From Agrobacterium tumefaciens (lineage in GTDB: Bacteria; Pseudomonadota; Alphaproteobacteria; Rhizobiales; Rhizobiaceae): a stretch of 64,000 nt of DNA. Location: positions 1,612,001 to 1,676,000 of the forward strand of contig NZ_CP115841.1 of assembly GCF_013318015.2 (NCBI RefSeq). Direction: 5' to 3'. A model generated the notes under the pieces. The model searched no databases, was not told the DNA's origin, and worked only from the letters and a program-made list of their open reading frames with translations. Every line of letters begins with the position of its first letter. Within the stretch, counting starts at the first letter, position 1. Position numbers and translations under genes: made by a program. Positions 42,224 through 50,775 of the stretch are shown in pieces.

Positions 42224-42850
42224 ATGAAGGCGCTGCTGCTCATCGATATCCAGAACGGCTTTTGTCCGGGCGGTAATCTGGCTGTCGCCGATGGCGACCG
42301 GATCGTGCCCGTCGCCAACGCCCTGATCGACAATGGCGGTTACGATCTGATCGTCGCCTCGCAGGATTGGCACCCGGAAAATCACGGCAGCTTTGCCTCG
42401 CAGCATGTCGGCAAGAAGCCGTTCGATATGGGTGAACTCTCCGGCAAACCGCAGATGATGTGGCCGGACCATTGCGTGCAGGGCACGCCGGATGCGGAAT
42501 TCCATCCCGACCTCAAGACGGAGGCTTTCGACTATATCCAGCAGAAAGGCGAAAATCCCGCCGTCGACAGCTATTCCGCCTTTCGCGACAATGATCAGGG
42601 GGCAACGACAGGTCTTGCCGATTATCTGACGCGCCAAGGCGTAACCCAGCTCGACATATGCGGGCTCGCCACCGATTATTGCGTCAGTTTCTCGGTGCTC
42701 GATGCCCTCGACATGCTGCCTGGCGTCAAGGTCCGTTTCATCGAGGATGCCAGCCGCGGGATCGATCCCCAAGGTATACAGGCGTCGATTGCGGCCATGC
42801 GGGAAAAAGGCGCGACCATCCTCAAAAGCCGCGACATTTTGGACGACTGA
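42224..42850 (+). CDS. pncA: Nicotinamidase
   Basis: This 208-residue isochorismatase-fold enzyme deamidates nicotinamide to nicotinate for NAD salvage. Asp8 (LLIDIQNGF) and Cys153 (CGLATDYCVSF) are two of the catalytic triad, with Lys108 in QQKGENPAVDSYSAF as third. The metal site is in SQDWHPENH (Asp48, His50, His54). A strong AGGGAGG site precedes the ATG. It converges on the DUF2164 gene, seven bases away. Confidence 0.95.
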   Translation: MKALLLIDIQNGFCPGGNLAVADGDRIVPVANALIDNGGYDLIVASQDWHPENHGSFASQHVGKKPFDMGELSGKPQMMWPDHCVQGTPDAEFHPDLKTEAFDYIQQKGENPAVDSYSAFRDNDQGATTGLADYLTRQGVTQLDICGLATDYCVSFSVLDALDMLPGVKVRFIEDASRGIDPQGIQASIAAMREKGATILKSRDILDD

Positions 42851-42857
42851 TGGCCGG

Positions 42858-43094
42858 TCATCGCAGCCTCGGCTTCTCCAGCACGTCGATATCGCCTGCC
42901 GCATCCTCCAGGCGCCGCAGGATCGCGGCATGCGCATCCTTGAGCCCCTGATTGTAAAAGACATATCCGACTTCTTCGGCCAGAAAGTCGACGAAGATTT
43001 CCGCCTGCAGCAAGCCGATCTCGGTTTCGGTCTCCCGGGCCAGATACTCCCGAACACGCGCGGCCAGCACTGCCCTGTCCTGCTTCTCCAGCAT
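42858..43094 (-). CDS. DUF2164 family small protein
   Basis: This 78-residue protein reads MLEKQDRAVLAARVREYLARETETEIGLLQAEIFVDFLAEEVGYVFYNQGLKDAHAAI, matching DUF2164, a small helical family of unknown function. The GGAGG before Met 43094 fixes the start; the longer open frame upstream is non-coding in character. Single gene, convergent with pncA and divergent from azlC. Confidence 0.85.
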   Translation of the reverse strand: MLEKQDRAVLAARVREYLARETETEIGLLQAEIFVDFLAEEVGYVFYNQGLKDAHAAILRRLEDAAGDIDVLEKPRLR

Positions 43095-43275
43095 TGATCC
43101 TCCATTATTCAATCGTTTGGGCGGGGAGCAAAAACCGGGTGAGGCCTTCCGTCCGACGTCGCGTATCGGCGTTACCGTAACGGAAGCTTCAAGGGAATCA
43201 ATCGATCCATTCATGCAATTTGTTTGCCAGCCGGCCGGGACGGCGATAGAGCGGCGGGCAAGGAGTTCCTGAACA

Positions 43276-43995
43276 ATGTCCAATGCAGATTTCCGCGAAG
43301 GCCTCAAAAGCGGCTTTCCGATCGCCCTTTCCGCCGCTCCCTTTGGCGCGCTGTTCGGCGCGGTCGCGGTCGATAACGGGCTGAGCGTCGCCGAAGCGAC
43401 GATCATGAGCGGCACCGTCTATGCCGGTGCCAGCCAGCTGGTCGGCATCGAATTATTCGGCCAGAAGGTTGCCCCCTGGCTGATCGTGCTATCGGTGTTT
43501 GCCGTCAATTTTCGCCATATTCTCTATTCGGCCGCCATTGCCAGAATGATTACCAACTGGACTTTCCTGCAAAAGGCCATCGGGTTCTTCGTACTGGTGG
43601 ATCCACAATTCGCCGAGTCGGTCAGGAAATACGAAAACACTGGCGTGGTCGGTTTTGCCTGGTACATGGGCTTCGCCACGCCGATCTATATTCTGTGGCT
43701 GGTGATGACCATTGTCGGCGCATCGCTCGGCAATCTCGTCGGCGACCCGAAAGCCATCGGCCTTGATGTGCTGTTGCCGATCTATTTCATGGGCATGGTT
43801 TTGAGCTTCCGCCAGCGGGAGAATTTTTACCCGGTGATGCTGGCAAGCGCTCTTGGCGCAACCGTTGCCTATCACATCGTCGGCTCGCCCTGGCATGTCA
43901 GCCTCGGCGCGCTTGCCGGTATTCTCGTCGCAGTCGTCTATCCGCCGAAACCAACCGGCGAGGCCAATTCTGAAAGCAAGGTGGAAACGCCATGA
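43276..43995 (+). CDS. azlC: AzlC-family branched-chain amino acid exporter, large subunit
   Basis: This 239-residue membrane protein has the AzlC pattern: REGLKSGFPIALSAAPFGALFGAVAVDNGLSVAEATIMSGTVYAGASQLVGIELFGQ and VNFRHILYSAAIARMI, with about six helices. AzlC and AzlD form a two-component exporter of branched-chain amino acids. It overlaps azlD by four bases. Confidence 0.92.
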   Translation: MSNADFREGLKSGFPIALSAAPFGALFGAVAVDNGLSVAEATIMSGTVYAGASQLVGIELFGQKVAPWLIVLSVFAVNFRHILYSAAIARMITNWTFLQKAIGFFVLVDPQFAESVRKYENTGVVGFAWYMGFATPIYILWLVMTIVGASLGNLVGDPKAIGLDVLLPIYFMGMVLSFRQRENFYPVMLASALGATVAYHIVGSPWHVSLGALAGILVAVVYPPKPTGEANSESKVETP

Positions 43996-44306
43996 GCGAT
44001 CTGCTGCACGCCGACACGCTGATCCTGATCGCGCTCGCCACCGTCGCCACCTATCTTACCCGCATCGGCGGTTATGTTCTGATGACGCGGATGAAATCCA
44101 TCCCGCCGCGCATGGAAGCGGGATTGAACGCCGTTCCCGTGGCGGTTTTGACGACCCTTGTCGCACCCGCCTTTTTTGAAGGCGGATACGAGGTGAAGAT
44201 CGCAATGGTGGCCGCTCTTCTGGTCTGCCTGCGTTTCCCCGGCCTGACGATGCTGACCATTGGCTGGGCGATCGTTATCGCCATCAGGCACTTTTCTATC
44301 CTTTAA
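43992..44306 (+). CDS. azlD: AzlD-family branched-chain amino acid exporter, small subunit
   Basis: This 104-residue protein has about three hydrophobic helices (LILIALATVATYLTRIGGYVL; AVPVAVLTTLVAPAFFEGG; VAALLVCLRFPGLTMLTIGWAIVIA), typical of AzlD. Its start is within the azlC stop, and its own stop overlaps the stop of the convergent aminopeptidase gene by four bases. Confidence 0.9.
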   Translation: MSDLLHADTLILIALATVATYLTRIGGYVLMTRMKSIPPRMEAGLNAVPVAVLTTLVAPAFFEGGYEVKIAMVAALLVCLRFPGLTMLTIGWAIVIAIRHFSIL

Positions 44307-46150
44307 GCGTTCCGCGCCAGAGGCTGCGTGGCCGCAACAAGCCACGCTTTCACCTCTTCATCCGCGATCAAAGGCGAGAGCTTTTCCAGAACGCCGGCGT
44401 GATAGGCATTCAGCCAGTCCAGTTCGTCGTCGGTCAAAAGTGCCGTGACGACCTGCCTGCGATCGATAGGGCACCAGGTCAGGGTCTCGAAGGACAACAT
44501 CGGCTGATCGCCGCCCGCGACTTCCGCCGCCTCGCGCACATAGATCAGGTTTTCGATGCGGATGCCAAAAGCGCCGGGGCGGTAATAACCGGGCTCATTC
44601 GACAGAATCATGCCCGGCAGAAGTTCCTGCGTCGAAAGCCGAGAAATACGCTGCGGCCCCTCATGCACCGAAAGATAGGAGCCGACGCCGTGGCCGGTGC
44701 CATGAGCATAATCCGCACCGGCCTTCCACAGCGCGATACGCGCCAGGGGATCGAGATCGCAACCACGCGTTCCCTTGGGAAACCGTGCGTCGCTGATGGC
44801 GATCACGCCCTTCAGCACCAGCGTGAAGAAACGCCGCTGATCTTCCGGGACATTGCCGATTGCCACGGTGCGGGTGATGTCAGTGGTGCCGTTGACATAT
44901 TGCGCGCCGGAATCGACGAGGAACATCTCACCATCGCCAAGTGTCCGGTCCGTATCGGTGGTGACGCGATAATGGATGATGGCGGCATGTTCGCCAGCGC
45001 CCGAAATCGTATCGAAAGACACGTCCTTCAGAGGATTCTGGAGAGACTGCCCCACTTTGGCGCGCGCAGCCTCCAGCGCCTTCACGGCCGCGATTTCGGT
45101 AACGCTGCCCGGTTGCTGACGATCCAGCCAGCACAGATATTCAACCATAGCCGCGCCGTCCTGCACATGTGCCGCTGCCGAGCCGGCAAGCTCCGCCGCG
45201 TTCTTGCACGCGCGCGGCAAGCGGACGGGATCGGCCTCCTCGATCAAGGTGCCACCCGCCGCCGTAATCGCCCCTGTCAGCGCCACAGGCGTCAGATCGG
45301 CGTCCACCATGACGCGGCCCTTGGCGCTGGCAATGGCGTGCAGACGATCGGCGATAGTCGATGGCGGCAATTGCGTCGCCAGCTGTGCCAGATAGGCCTC
45401 GGCCTCGATACCGGTCTTGCGTTTGTCGAGAAAAATATCAGCCTTGCCATCCGCATAGATGATGGCGCGGGCAAGCGGATGCGGCGTGTGCGGCACATCG
45501 TTGCCGCGAATATTGAAAATCCAGGCAATGGAAGACGGATCTGTCACCAGCAGGGCATCGGCTCCCTTGGCCGACACCGTCTCTGCCAGCGAGGCGATCT
45601 TTTCCTTCGCCAGCTTGCCGGTGAAGGCTTCCGGCTGAATGACGACAGGCTCCAGCGGTTCTGACGGGCGGTCGTGCCACAGCGCATCGAGTGGGTTGTT
45701 TTCGAGCAGGACGACGGAACCGCCCTTCCCCGCAAGCGCCTTTTCCAACCGCTTCAATTCAGCGCCGGTATGCAGCCACGGATCGATCCCGAGCCGAAAG
45801 CCCGCAGCCCCGTGCTCCGACAACCAGACGGAAGGCGGGGCACCGACCAAATCACCACCGCTGAACACCGATTGATCGACCTGCGACTTCAACTGCGTGG
45901 TATAGCGACCATCGACAAACACCACCGCCTCTGCGCGCGTTACCAGCGCAATGCCGGCAGAGCCGGTAAATCCGGTCAGCCATGACAGACGCTCAGATGA
46001 TTCAGGTACATATTCGCCCTGATATTCATCGGCACGCGGCACCAGGAAACCATCGATACCAAGGGCGTCGAAACTGGCACGCAGCGCCTCGACGCGGGCC
46101 TTGCCGAATTGCGGCGCGGATTTGTTTTCGAAGGTCTGGAACATGGGCAT
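44303..46150 (-). CDS. pepP: Xaa-Pro aminopeptidase (aminopeptidase P, long form)
   Basis: This 615-residue M24 metallopeptidase removes N-terminal residues preceding proline. Two creatinase-type N-terminal domains (about 1-300) precede the catalytic domain. The metal ligands lie in FLVDSGAQYVNGTTDITRTVAIG, AHGTGHGVGSYLSVHEGPQ and ILSNEPGYYRPGAFGIRIENL. It matches the three-domain long form like eukaryotic APP1 rather than E. coli PepP. Start at 46150 or two codons later; no strong Shine-Dalgarno sequence. Confidence 0.93.
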   Translation of the reverse strand: MPMFQTFENKSAPQFGKARVEALRASFDALGIDGFLVPRADEYQGEYVPESSERLSWLTGFTGSAGIALVTRAEAVVFVDGRYTTQLKSQVDQSVFSGGDLVGAPPSVWLSEHGAAGFRLGIDPWLHTGAELKRLEKALAGKGGSVVLLENNPLDALWHDRPSEPLEPVVIQPEAFTGKLAKEKIASLAETVSAKGADALLVTDPSSIAWIFNIRGNDVPHTPHPLARAIIYADGKADIFLDKRKTGIEAEAYLAQLATQLPPSTIADRLHAIASAKGRVMVDADLTPVALTGAITAAGGTLIEEADPVRLPRACKNAAELAGSAAAHVQDGAAMVEYLCWLDRQQPGSVTEIAAVKALEAARAKVGQSLQNPLKDVSFDTISGAGEHAAIIHYRVTTDTDRTLGDGEMFLVDSGAQYVNGTTDITRTVAIGNVPEDQRRFFTLVLKGVIAISDARFPKGTRGCDLDPLARIALWKAGADYAHGTGHGVGSYLSVHEGPQRISRLSTQELLPGMILSNEPGYYRPGAFGIRIENLIYVREAAEVAGGDQPMLSFETLTWCPIDRRQVVTALLTDDELDWLNAYHAGVLEKLSPLIADEEVKAWLVAATQPLARNA

Positions 46151-46481
46151 CTTTCGGGAACTGTCATGAGGAAAGCGGTCGGTAACGCCGTCAAATCATT
46201 GGCGCGCAACGACAATGCCATGCCGGCAAACCCGGTTTCAAGCCATATGTGCCATCAACCATTACGACAGGCACGCGCGCTGCCATTTACCCCAAAGGCC
46301 GAGAAAAGACGCCGCTAAATTGAGCAATTTTCCCTAAATAAGTAATATTGAAAAGCCGCAGACATGCGAAAAACGCATACCTACCTTGAAGCAAGACCCC
46401 TAACCAAACAAAAACACATCGCTTATCTTCAAGCCAACACAGCGAGAGACACACTCTCCTGGCAAACAAGGATTTGAAGCA
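46151..46481. other. Intergenic region between pepP and a small gene
   Basis: This 331-base divergent spacer is AT-richer than its neighbours, particularly 46315-46440. It should hold the promoters of both flanking genes, but I see no unambiguous box. An AAGGA at 46468-46472 serves the small gene downstream. No stable hairpin noted. Confidence 0.5.
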
Positions 46482-46655
46482 ATGGCAAAATCTTTCCTCC
46501 GCACCGCTTTCGATCGCGTCATTGAAGCACGCGAGCGTCAGGTCAGCCGTCATGTCAACGCAGCCCTGCTTAACCTCGACGACAAGTCGCTCGAAGCGCT
46601 CGGCATGAACCGCGCCGAACTTCGCCGCACCGCAAAGTCCAGCTACGTATTCTGA
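46482..46655 (+). CDS. Small basic DUF1127-like protein (57 aa)
   Basis: A 58-codon frame with an AAGGA site 9 bases upstream encodes MAKSFLRTAFDRVIEARERQ, then VSRHVNAALLNLDDKSLEALGMNRAELRRT, ending AKSSYVF. The NLDDKSLEALGMNRAEL part resembles the C-terminal half of DUF1127 proteins (LSDRELxDIGLxRxDI pattern), some of which bind RNA or affect phosphate and carbon metabolism in Agrobacterium. It is followed by a strong terminator. The similarity is by eye. Confidence 0.72.
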   Translation: MAKSFLRTAFDRVIEARERQVSRHVNAALLNLDDKSLEALGMNRAELRRTAKSSYVF

Positions 46656-46751
46656 TCACTTCGGGCGCGGCGATCCTCCCTCCACCGCGCAGGAACAGGA
46701 ATACGTCGACCCGCTTGAGCGATTCTCCTCCAATATGCTCGCGGGTTTTCA

Positions 46752-46775
46752 GGCGGCGCGAAAGCGCCGCCTTTT
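46752..46775 (+). terminator. Rho-independent terminator of the small DUF1127-like gene
   Basis: GGCGGCGC-GAAA-GCGCCGCC is a perfect 8-bp stem with a GNRA tetraloop, followed by TTTTCTTT. It lies about 97 bases after the stop and before the convergent prmA. Confidence 0.9.
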
Positions 46776-46805
46776 CTTTGTCCGGAAACGAATGCTGCTA
46801 AAGCG

Positions 46806-47684
46806 TCAGTCCTTGCGCAGATGCAGCGTGACCCAGCCATTGCGCCAGATGGTGCGGACGTGGGAGAGCCGCGCGCCATTATAGGCCGCAAGCACCTTCC
46901 AGCGCTGCGATGCGAGAATTCCCGACAGGATGACGGTGCCGCCGGGCGCCAGATGCGTGACAAGCTGCGGCGCCATCTTGATGAGCGGCCGCGCCAGAAT
47001 ATTGGCGATGATGAGATCGAACGGGCCGTATTTGCGGAAAGCGTCGGAGTGGAAACCCGGAGCGGTTTCAAGCGCCAGCCCGGAGACGATGCCGTTCAGC
47101 CGCACATTCTCCCTGGCCACGCGCACCGCGATGGGATCAATGTCCGTTGCGAGTACCGGAATATAGCGCATCTTGCGCACGGCAATTGCCAATACACCGC
47201 TGCCGGTGCCGAGATCGAGCGCATTGCGCACGGTCCGCGCCCGCAGAACATCCTCGATCATCTCAAGGCAGCCCGCTGTCGTGCCATGATGGCCGGTGCC
47301 GAAAGCCTGACCGGCCTCGATCTCGATGGCCAGATCGTTGGGCTTGATCTTATCGCGATCATGCGCGCCGTGAACGATGAAGCGCCCTGCCCGTACCGGT
47401 TTCAGCCCCTCGAGCGACTTGGCGATCCAGTCGATGTCGGGAACGATCTCCTTTTCGATGGCGAGGCCGGGAAAGGCGGGAGCCAGCAAGGTGTCGATGC
47501 GCTCGCGGAATTCGTCTTCCTGCTCGGCCATCAGGTAAACCGAAGCTTCCCAGATGTCGCGTTTCTCATCCACCTCGGTGGTGGCGATCGCGACATCCTC
47601 CTCGCCGAAATAGTCCGACATGAGATCGAGGATTTCACCGGCCTTGATTTCGGTCGTGGTGACGTAAAGTCGGATTTCGCTCAC
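46806..47684 (-). CDS. prmA: Ribosomal protein L11 methyltransferase
   Basis: This 292-residue SAM-dependent methyltransferase trimethylates ribosomal protein L11. It has an N-terminal L11-binding domain (SEIRLYVTTTEIKAGEILDLMSDYF), motif I ALDLGTGSGVLAIAVRKM, IKPNDLAIEIEAGQAFGTGHHGTT and the substrate motif IIANILARPLIKM. The start is a GTG at 47684. It lies 95 bases downstream of the Sco-family gene on the same strand, perhaps in one operon. Confidence 0.94.
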   Translation of the reverse strand: MSEIRLYVTTTEIKAGEILDLMSDYFGEEDVAIATTEVDEKRDIWEASVYLMAEQEDEFRERIDTLLAPAFPGLAIEKEIVPDIDWIAKSLEGLKPVRAGRFIVHGAHDRDKIKPNDLAIEIEAGQAFGTGHHGTTAGCLEMIEDVLRARTVRNALDLGTGSGVLAIAVRKMRYIPVLATDIDPIAVRVARENVRLNGIVSGLALETAPGFHSDAFRKYGPFDLIIANILARPLIKMAPQLVTHLAPGGTVILSGILASQRWKVLAAYNGARLSHVRTIWRNGWVTLHLRKD

Positions 47685-47779
47685 GGCAGGCTGCTTTCTC
47701 TAGCTAAGGTTCTTAAGGCTTGCCTTTGCCACAAAACCTCCGCCAGTCCAATAAGCCAGGCACAATTATGCCGTCTCGT

Positions 47780-48379
47780 TCAGCCCTTCAGCAGATTCTG
47801 GAGCTTCTGCTCGGCAACATCGGGGTTCTCGCCATAGGCGATGGTGCCGGAAAAACGACCATTGGCGTCAAGCAGGATCACGGAAGCCGTGTGATCCATG
47901 GTGTAGTCACCATTCGGATCCTTGTCATCGACCGGCACCTTCTTGGCATAGATGCGATAGCCTTTCAGCGTTTCGGCAATCTTGTCGGCCGGACCGGTGA
48001 TGCCGGTGATCCGCTTCGAGACGTTGGAGACATATTGCTGCATGAGCTCAGGCGTATCGCGCTCGGGGTCTACGGATACGAAATAGGCCTGCAGCTTGTC
48101 GCCGGCCGGGTCTACCTTCTCCATCCAGCCGTTCAGCTCGAACAACGTCGTTGGGCAGACTTCCGGGCAATGGGTGAAACCGAAAAAGAGCGCCGTGGGC
48201 TTGCCCTGAAACGCCTTTTCGGTGATCGGCTGACCGTTCTGCGCCGTGAGTTCGAACGGCACGCCATAGGCCGTTTCCACCATTTCCTCACGGGTCTTCG
48301 TCATTTCGAGCGTCAACCAGCTGACGACACCGACAAGAACGACCACCACGGCCCACAATACGATGCGAATATTTCTCAT
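47780..48379 (-). CDS. Sco1/SenC-family copper chaperone-like protein
   Basis: This 199-residue protein has an N-terminal anchor (IRIVLWAVVVVLVGVVSWLTL) and a thioredoxin-like domain. The Sco signature is FFGFTHCPEVCPTTLFEL (CxxxC), and the distal His is in GDYTMDHTASVILLD; these three bind copper. Sco proteins help assemble the CuA site of cytochrome c oxidase. The start at 48379 gives the anchor directly. No oxidase genes are nearby. Confidence 0.92.
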   Translation of the reverse strand: MRNIRIVLWAVVVVLVGVVSWLTLEMTKTREEMVETAYGVPFELTAQNGQPITEKAFQGKPTALFFGFTHCPEVCPTTLFELNGWMEKVDPAGDKLQAYFVSVDPERDTPELMQQYVSNVSKRITGITGPADKIAETLKGYRIYAKKVPVDDKDPNGDYTMDHTASVILLDANGRFSGTIAYGENPDVAEQKLQNLLKG

Positions 48380-48522
48380 TGTCCTAATCCTACCCCCGAA
48401 GGCCGGCCGCATGACGTGGGCCTCCATCGTCTGATAACGAACAGCGGTGGCGACGGCAAATCAACTGGGCGTATTTGCCTAAACCGCGCTGATTTGTCAC
48501 AAAGCCGGGACGGGACGGCAGA

Positions 48523-48681
48523 TTACAGACACCAGGCGATGCCGCTTTGCACGGCGGAGAGGAAAATATCCGTGCCGTGTCGCACCCAGCCATCGAAGGC
48601 AAGAAGCACGACGGCAAGCGAAGCCGCTACCGCAAGGCTTGCAAGAATAAACTTCAGCGGATTGGCAACGAGTGTATTCAT
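48523..48681 (-). CDS. Small membrane protein (52 aa), hypothetical
   Basis: From Met 48681 the frame gives MNTLVANPLKFILASLAVAA, a hydrophobic helix through LAVVLLAFDGWV, then an amphipathic tail ending SGIAWCL. One transmembrane segment with a short periplasmic end is predicted. The frame extends upstream to 48819, but that part looks unlike the membrane protein and has no ribosome-binding site. It precedes the Sco gene on the same strand. No family recognised. Confidence 0.6.
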   Translation of the reverse strand: MNTLVANPLKFILASLAVAASLAVVLLAFDGWVRHGTDIFLSAVQSGIAWCL

Positions 48682-48904
48682 GCGTCTGTTATAACCTGTT
48701 TGCACCGGCACGAAAACCGCCAAAATACTGGGTTTTGCGAGCGCGGCACCGCCAATTGTTAGGGAAAGTTTAAAATCTTGCTGTGCAATATGGCCATAGC
48801 GGTTTCTAAGTTCCGACATGATGTCTCCCGGTCCACTCCGGCCACCGCATAAAGCTCAATCATGCATGGGCCTGCCTAAGAGCCGCCAGAGGAAACCTGC
48901 CGTC

Positions 48905-49372
48905 ATGTCCAACGCCATCAAGCAATCCGGCGCATATCTCGAAATCGTTTCCTTCCATCTCGGCGGTCAGGAATTCTGCATCGACATCATGGCGATCCGC
49001 GAAATCCGCGGCTGGGCGCCGGTTACCCCGATGCCGCACACGCCGCCTTATGTTCTCGGCCTCATCAACCTGCGCGGCGCCGTCATCCCCGTCATCGACA
49101 TGGCAGGCCGCCTCGGCATGAAAATGACCGAACCCTCCGAGCGCTCCGCCATCATCGTCACCGATATCGGCGGCAAGCTGGTCGGACTTCTGGTAGAACA
49201 AGTCTCCGACATGATGACCATCCGCTCCGAAGACCTGCAGCCGGCGCCCGACATCATTCCCGAAGAACAGCGCAACTTCTGCCGCGGCATCGTGGCGCTG
49301 GAAAAGAGCATGGTGTGCTTCCTCAACCTCGACACCGTGATTGCCGACGAGCTGGCGCGCGAAGCGGCTTAA
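48905..49372 (+). CDS. cheW: CheW-type chemotaxis coupling protein
   Basis: This 155-residue CheW-domain protein reads YLEIVSFHLGGQEFCIDIMAIREIRGWAPVTPMPHTPPYVLGLINLRGAVIPVIDMAGRLGM, then DIGGKLVGLLVEQVSDMMTI. CheW links methyl-accepting receptors to the CheA kinase. It is alone here, with no cheA, receptor or other che gene in the window, as happens for secondary cheW copies in rhizobia. Met 48905 gives the usual CheW N-terminus. Confidence 0.93.
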   Translation: MSNAIKQSGAYLEIVSFHLGGQEFCIDIMAIREIRGWAPVTPMPHTPPYVLGLINLRGAVIPVIDMAGRLGMKMTEPSERSAIIVTDIGGKLVGLLVEQVSDMMTIRSEDLQPAPDIIPEEQRNFCRGIVALEKSMVCFLNLDTVIADELAREAA

Positions 49373-49456
49373 TAGAGCCGGTGAGGTTTTGATAATATAA
49401 CGCGCAGGTTCCACAGCTTGCCCTGAGGGGTACGGCAGGGTCGGAAACCTCTCCTC

Positions 49457-49543
49457 CGTCATGCTCGGGCCTGTTCCGAGCATCTAAAACCTATCGATTT
49501 TACGATACGTGATTTAATCCTCGGGACAGGCCCGAGGATGACG
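49457..49543. repeat. Inverted pair of REP-like palindromes
   Basis: The first unit has an ATGCTCGG/CCGAGCAT stem (49461-49483). The second, in opposite orientation, has an ATCCTCGGG/CCCGAGGAT stem (49517-49539). Aligned, both read GTCAT-C/G-CTCGGGCCTGT-C/T-CCGAG. About 33 AT-rich bases separate them. Such palindromes are dispersed in rhizobial intergenic regions. It lies between the convergent cheW and creA genes and may also act as a bidirectional terminator. Confidence 0.75.
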
Positions 49544-49585
49544 TCGCGGGTGAATTATGGTGTCAGCAGTACCAAGGGCAAAGCC

Positions 49586-50077
49586 TCAAGGCTTGCCCTT
49601 TTCCCACGTCACCTGCTGGTTATAGAGAGGCACCGTCGAAATCGCCATCTTGGCCGAGCCATCCTTCAGCTCGCGCGCATGGACCAGATAGATCAGCGTG
49701 TCATTCGCCTTGTCGTAAACGCGACTGACGACCAGCTTCTTCCACACCAGCGACATGCCCTGCCGGAACACCTCTTCGCCGCCCTTCGAAAGATCGATAT
49801 CACCGATTTCGACCGGACCCGTCTGGCTGCACGAAATGGCGTTGTTGGAAGGGTCCTCAAACCAATTGCCATTCTTCAGCCGGTCGATGACGCCACGATC
49901 GAAATAAGTGACATGGCAGGTCACGCCCTTGATCTTGGGATCGGCAATAGCCTCGATGACGATATCGTTGCCGACCCAATCGACACCGACCTTACCGACG
50001 ACCTCCGAATGCGCAACCGTCACCGGAAACAACACCAGAAAGCCTGCAAACAAACCCGAGAGCGTTTTCATCGTCAT
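49586..50077 (-). CDS. creA: CreA-family secreted protein
   Basis: This 163-residue protein has a signal peptide (MKTLSGLFAGFLVLFPVTVAHS) and the CreA core VGKVGVDWVGNDIVIEAIADPKIKGVTCHVTYFDRGVIDRLKNGNWFEDPSNNAISCSQTGPV, with two conserved Cys. Function of the family is unknown. Met 50077 is preceded by GGAGAA at 6 bases. Probably monocistronic. Confidence 0.88.
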   Translation of the reverse strand: MTMKTLSGLFAGFLVLFPVTVAHSEVVGKVGVDWVGNDIVIEAIADPKIKGVTCHVTYFDRGVIDRLKNGNWFEDPSNNAISCSQTGPVEIGDIDLSKGGEEVFRQGMSLVWKKLVVSRVYDKANDTLIYLVHARELKDGSAKMAISTVPLYNQQVTWEKGKP

Positions 50078-50123
50078 CGCATGTTCTCCGTTATGCTACT
50101 TCAAACATAAGTGCCGGGAACGG

Positions 50124-50753
50124 TTACGCAACCCGCGAGACAACACGTTTTTTCATGCTGCACGGCTGATAGCCCGTGGAAGTGAGACGGCCGGCAACCA
50201 TGCCGATCTTTTCCGGCAGGTCACGGATATGGTCAACGCGCAACGCCCTGGCCGCCGCAATCGATGCCGCAGCGCAGACGACAGCATCTTCGGCGGCGTT
50301 ATGGTGCACGAAACGCAGCTGGAGGTGATGGGCAATCACATTCAGCTTGTGCGACGCCAGCTGCGGCCAGACATGGCGGGCAATCTTGACGCTGCACAGA
50401 TAGGAAAGATCAGGATAGGACTGCCGGTATTTGTCGAAGGATGCCCGCATGACGCTGAAATCGAAGGCGGCATTGTGGGCAATCATCGTGGCGCCGTGGA
50501 AATCGTCGATGAATTCTTCCATCACATCAGGGAATTCCGGCGCATCCTCTACATCGGCAGGGCGAATACCGTGCACGGCAATATTGAAGGGCGAGAACCG
50601 CATGTCCTTCGGCCGGATGAGCCGTTCCTCGACGCGAACGATCTCACCGTCTTCTATCCACGCAAGCCCGATGGAGCAGGCGCTACCCCGTTCCTCATTG
50701 GCGGTCTCGAAATCGATGGCGATGGTTTTCAAGAGTGATTCCCGTTGTTTCAT
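50124..50753 (-). CDS. DEDDh 3'-5' exonuclease (DNA polymerase III epsilon-like)
   Basis: This protein of about 209 residues has ExoI IAIDFETANEERGSACSIGLAW, ExoII MIAHNAAFDFSVM and ExoIII RFVHHNAAEDAVVCAAA, the four acidic residues and His of a DEDDh nuclease. It is shorter than DnaQ proper and is likely a stand-alone repair or turnover exonuclease. It lies 22 bases downstream of the LysR-family gene. The exact start (50753) is inferred from where homology-like sequence begins. Confidence 0.88.
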   Translation of the reverse strand: MKQRESLLKTIAIDFETANEERGSACSIGLAWIEDGEIVRVEERLIRPKDMRFSPFNIAVHGIRPADVEDAPEFPDVMEEFIDDFHGATMIAHNAAFDFSVMRASFDKYRQSYPDLSYLCSVKIARHVWPQLASHKLNVIAHHLQLRFVHHNAAEDAVVCAAASIAAARALRVDHIRDLPEKIGMVAGRLTSTGYQPCSMKKRVVSRVA

Positions 50754-50775
50754 TCCGGCATAGACCGGATTGGCG

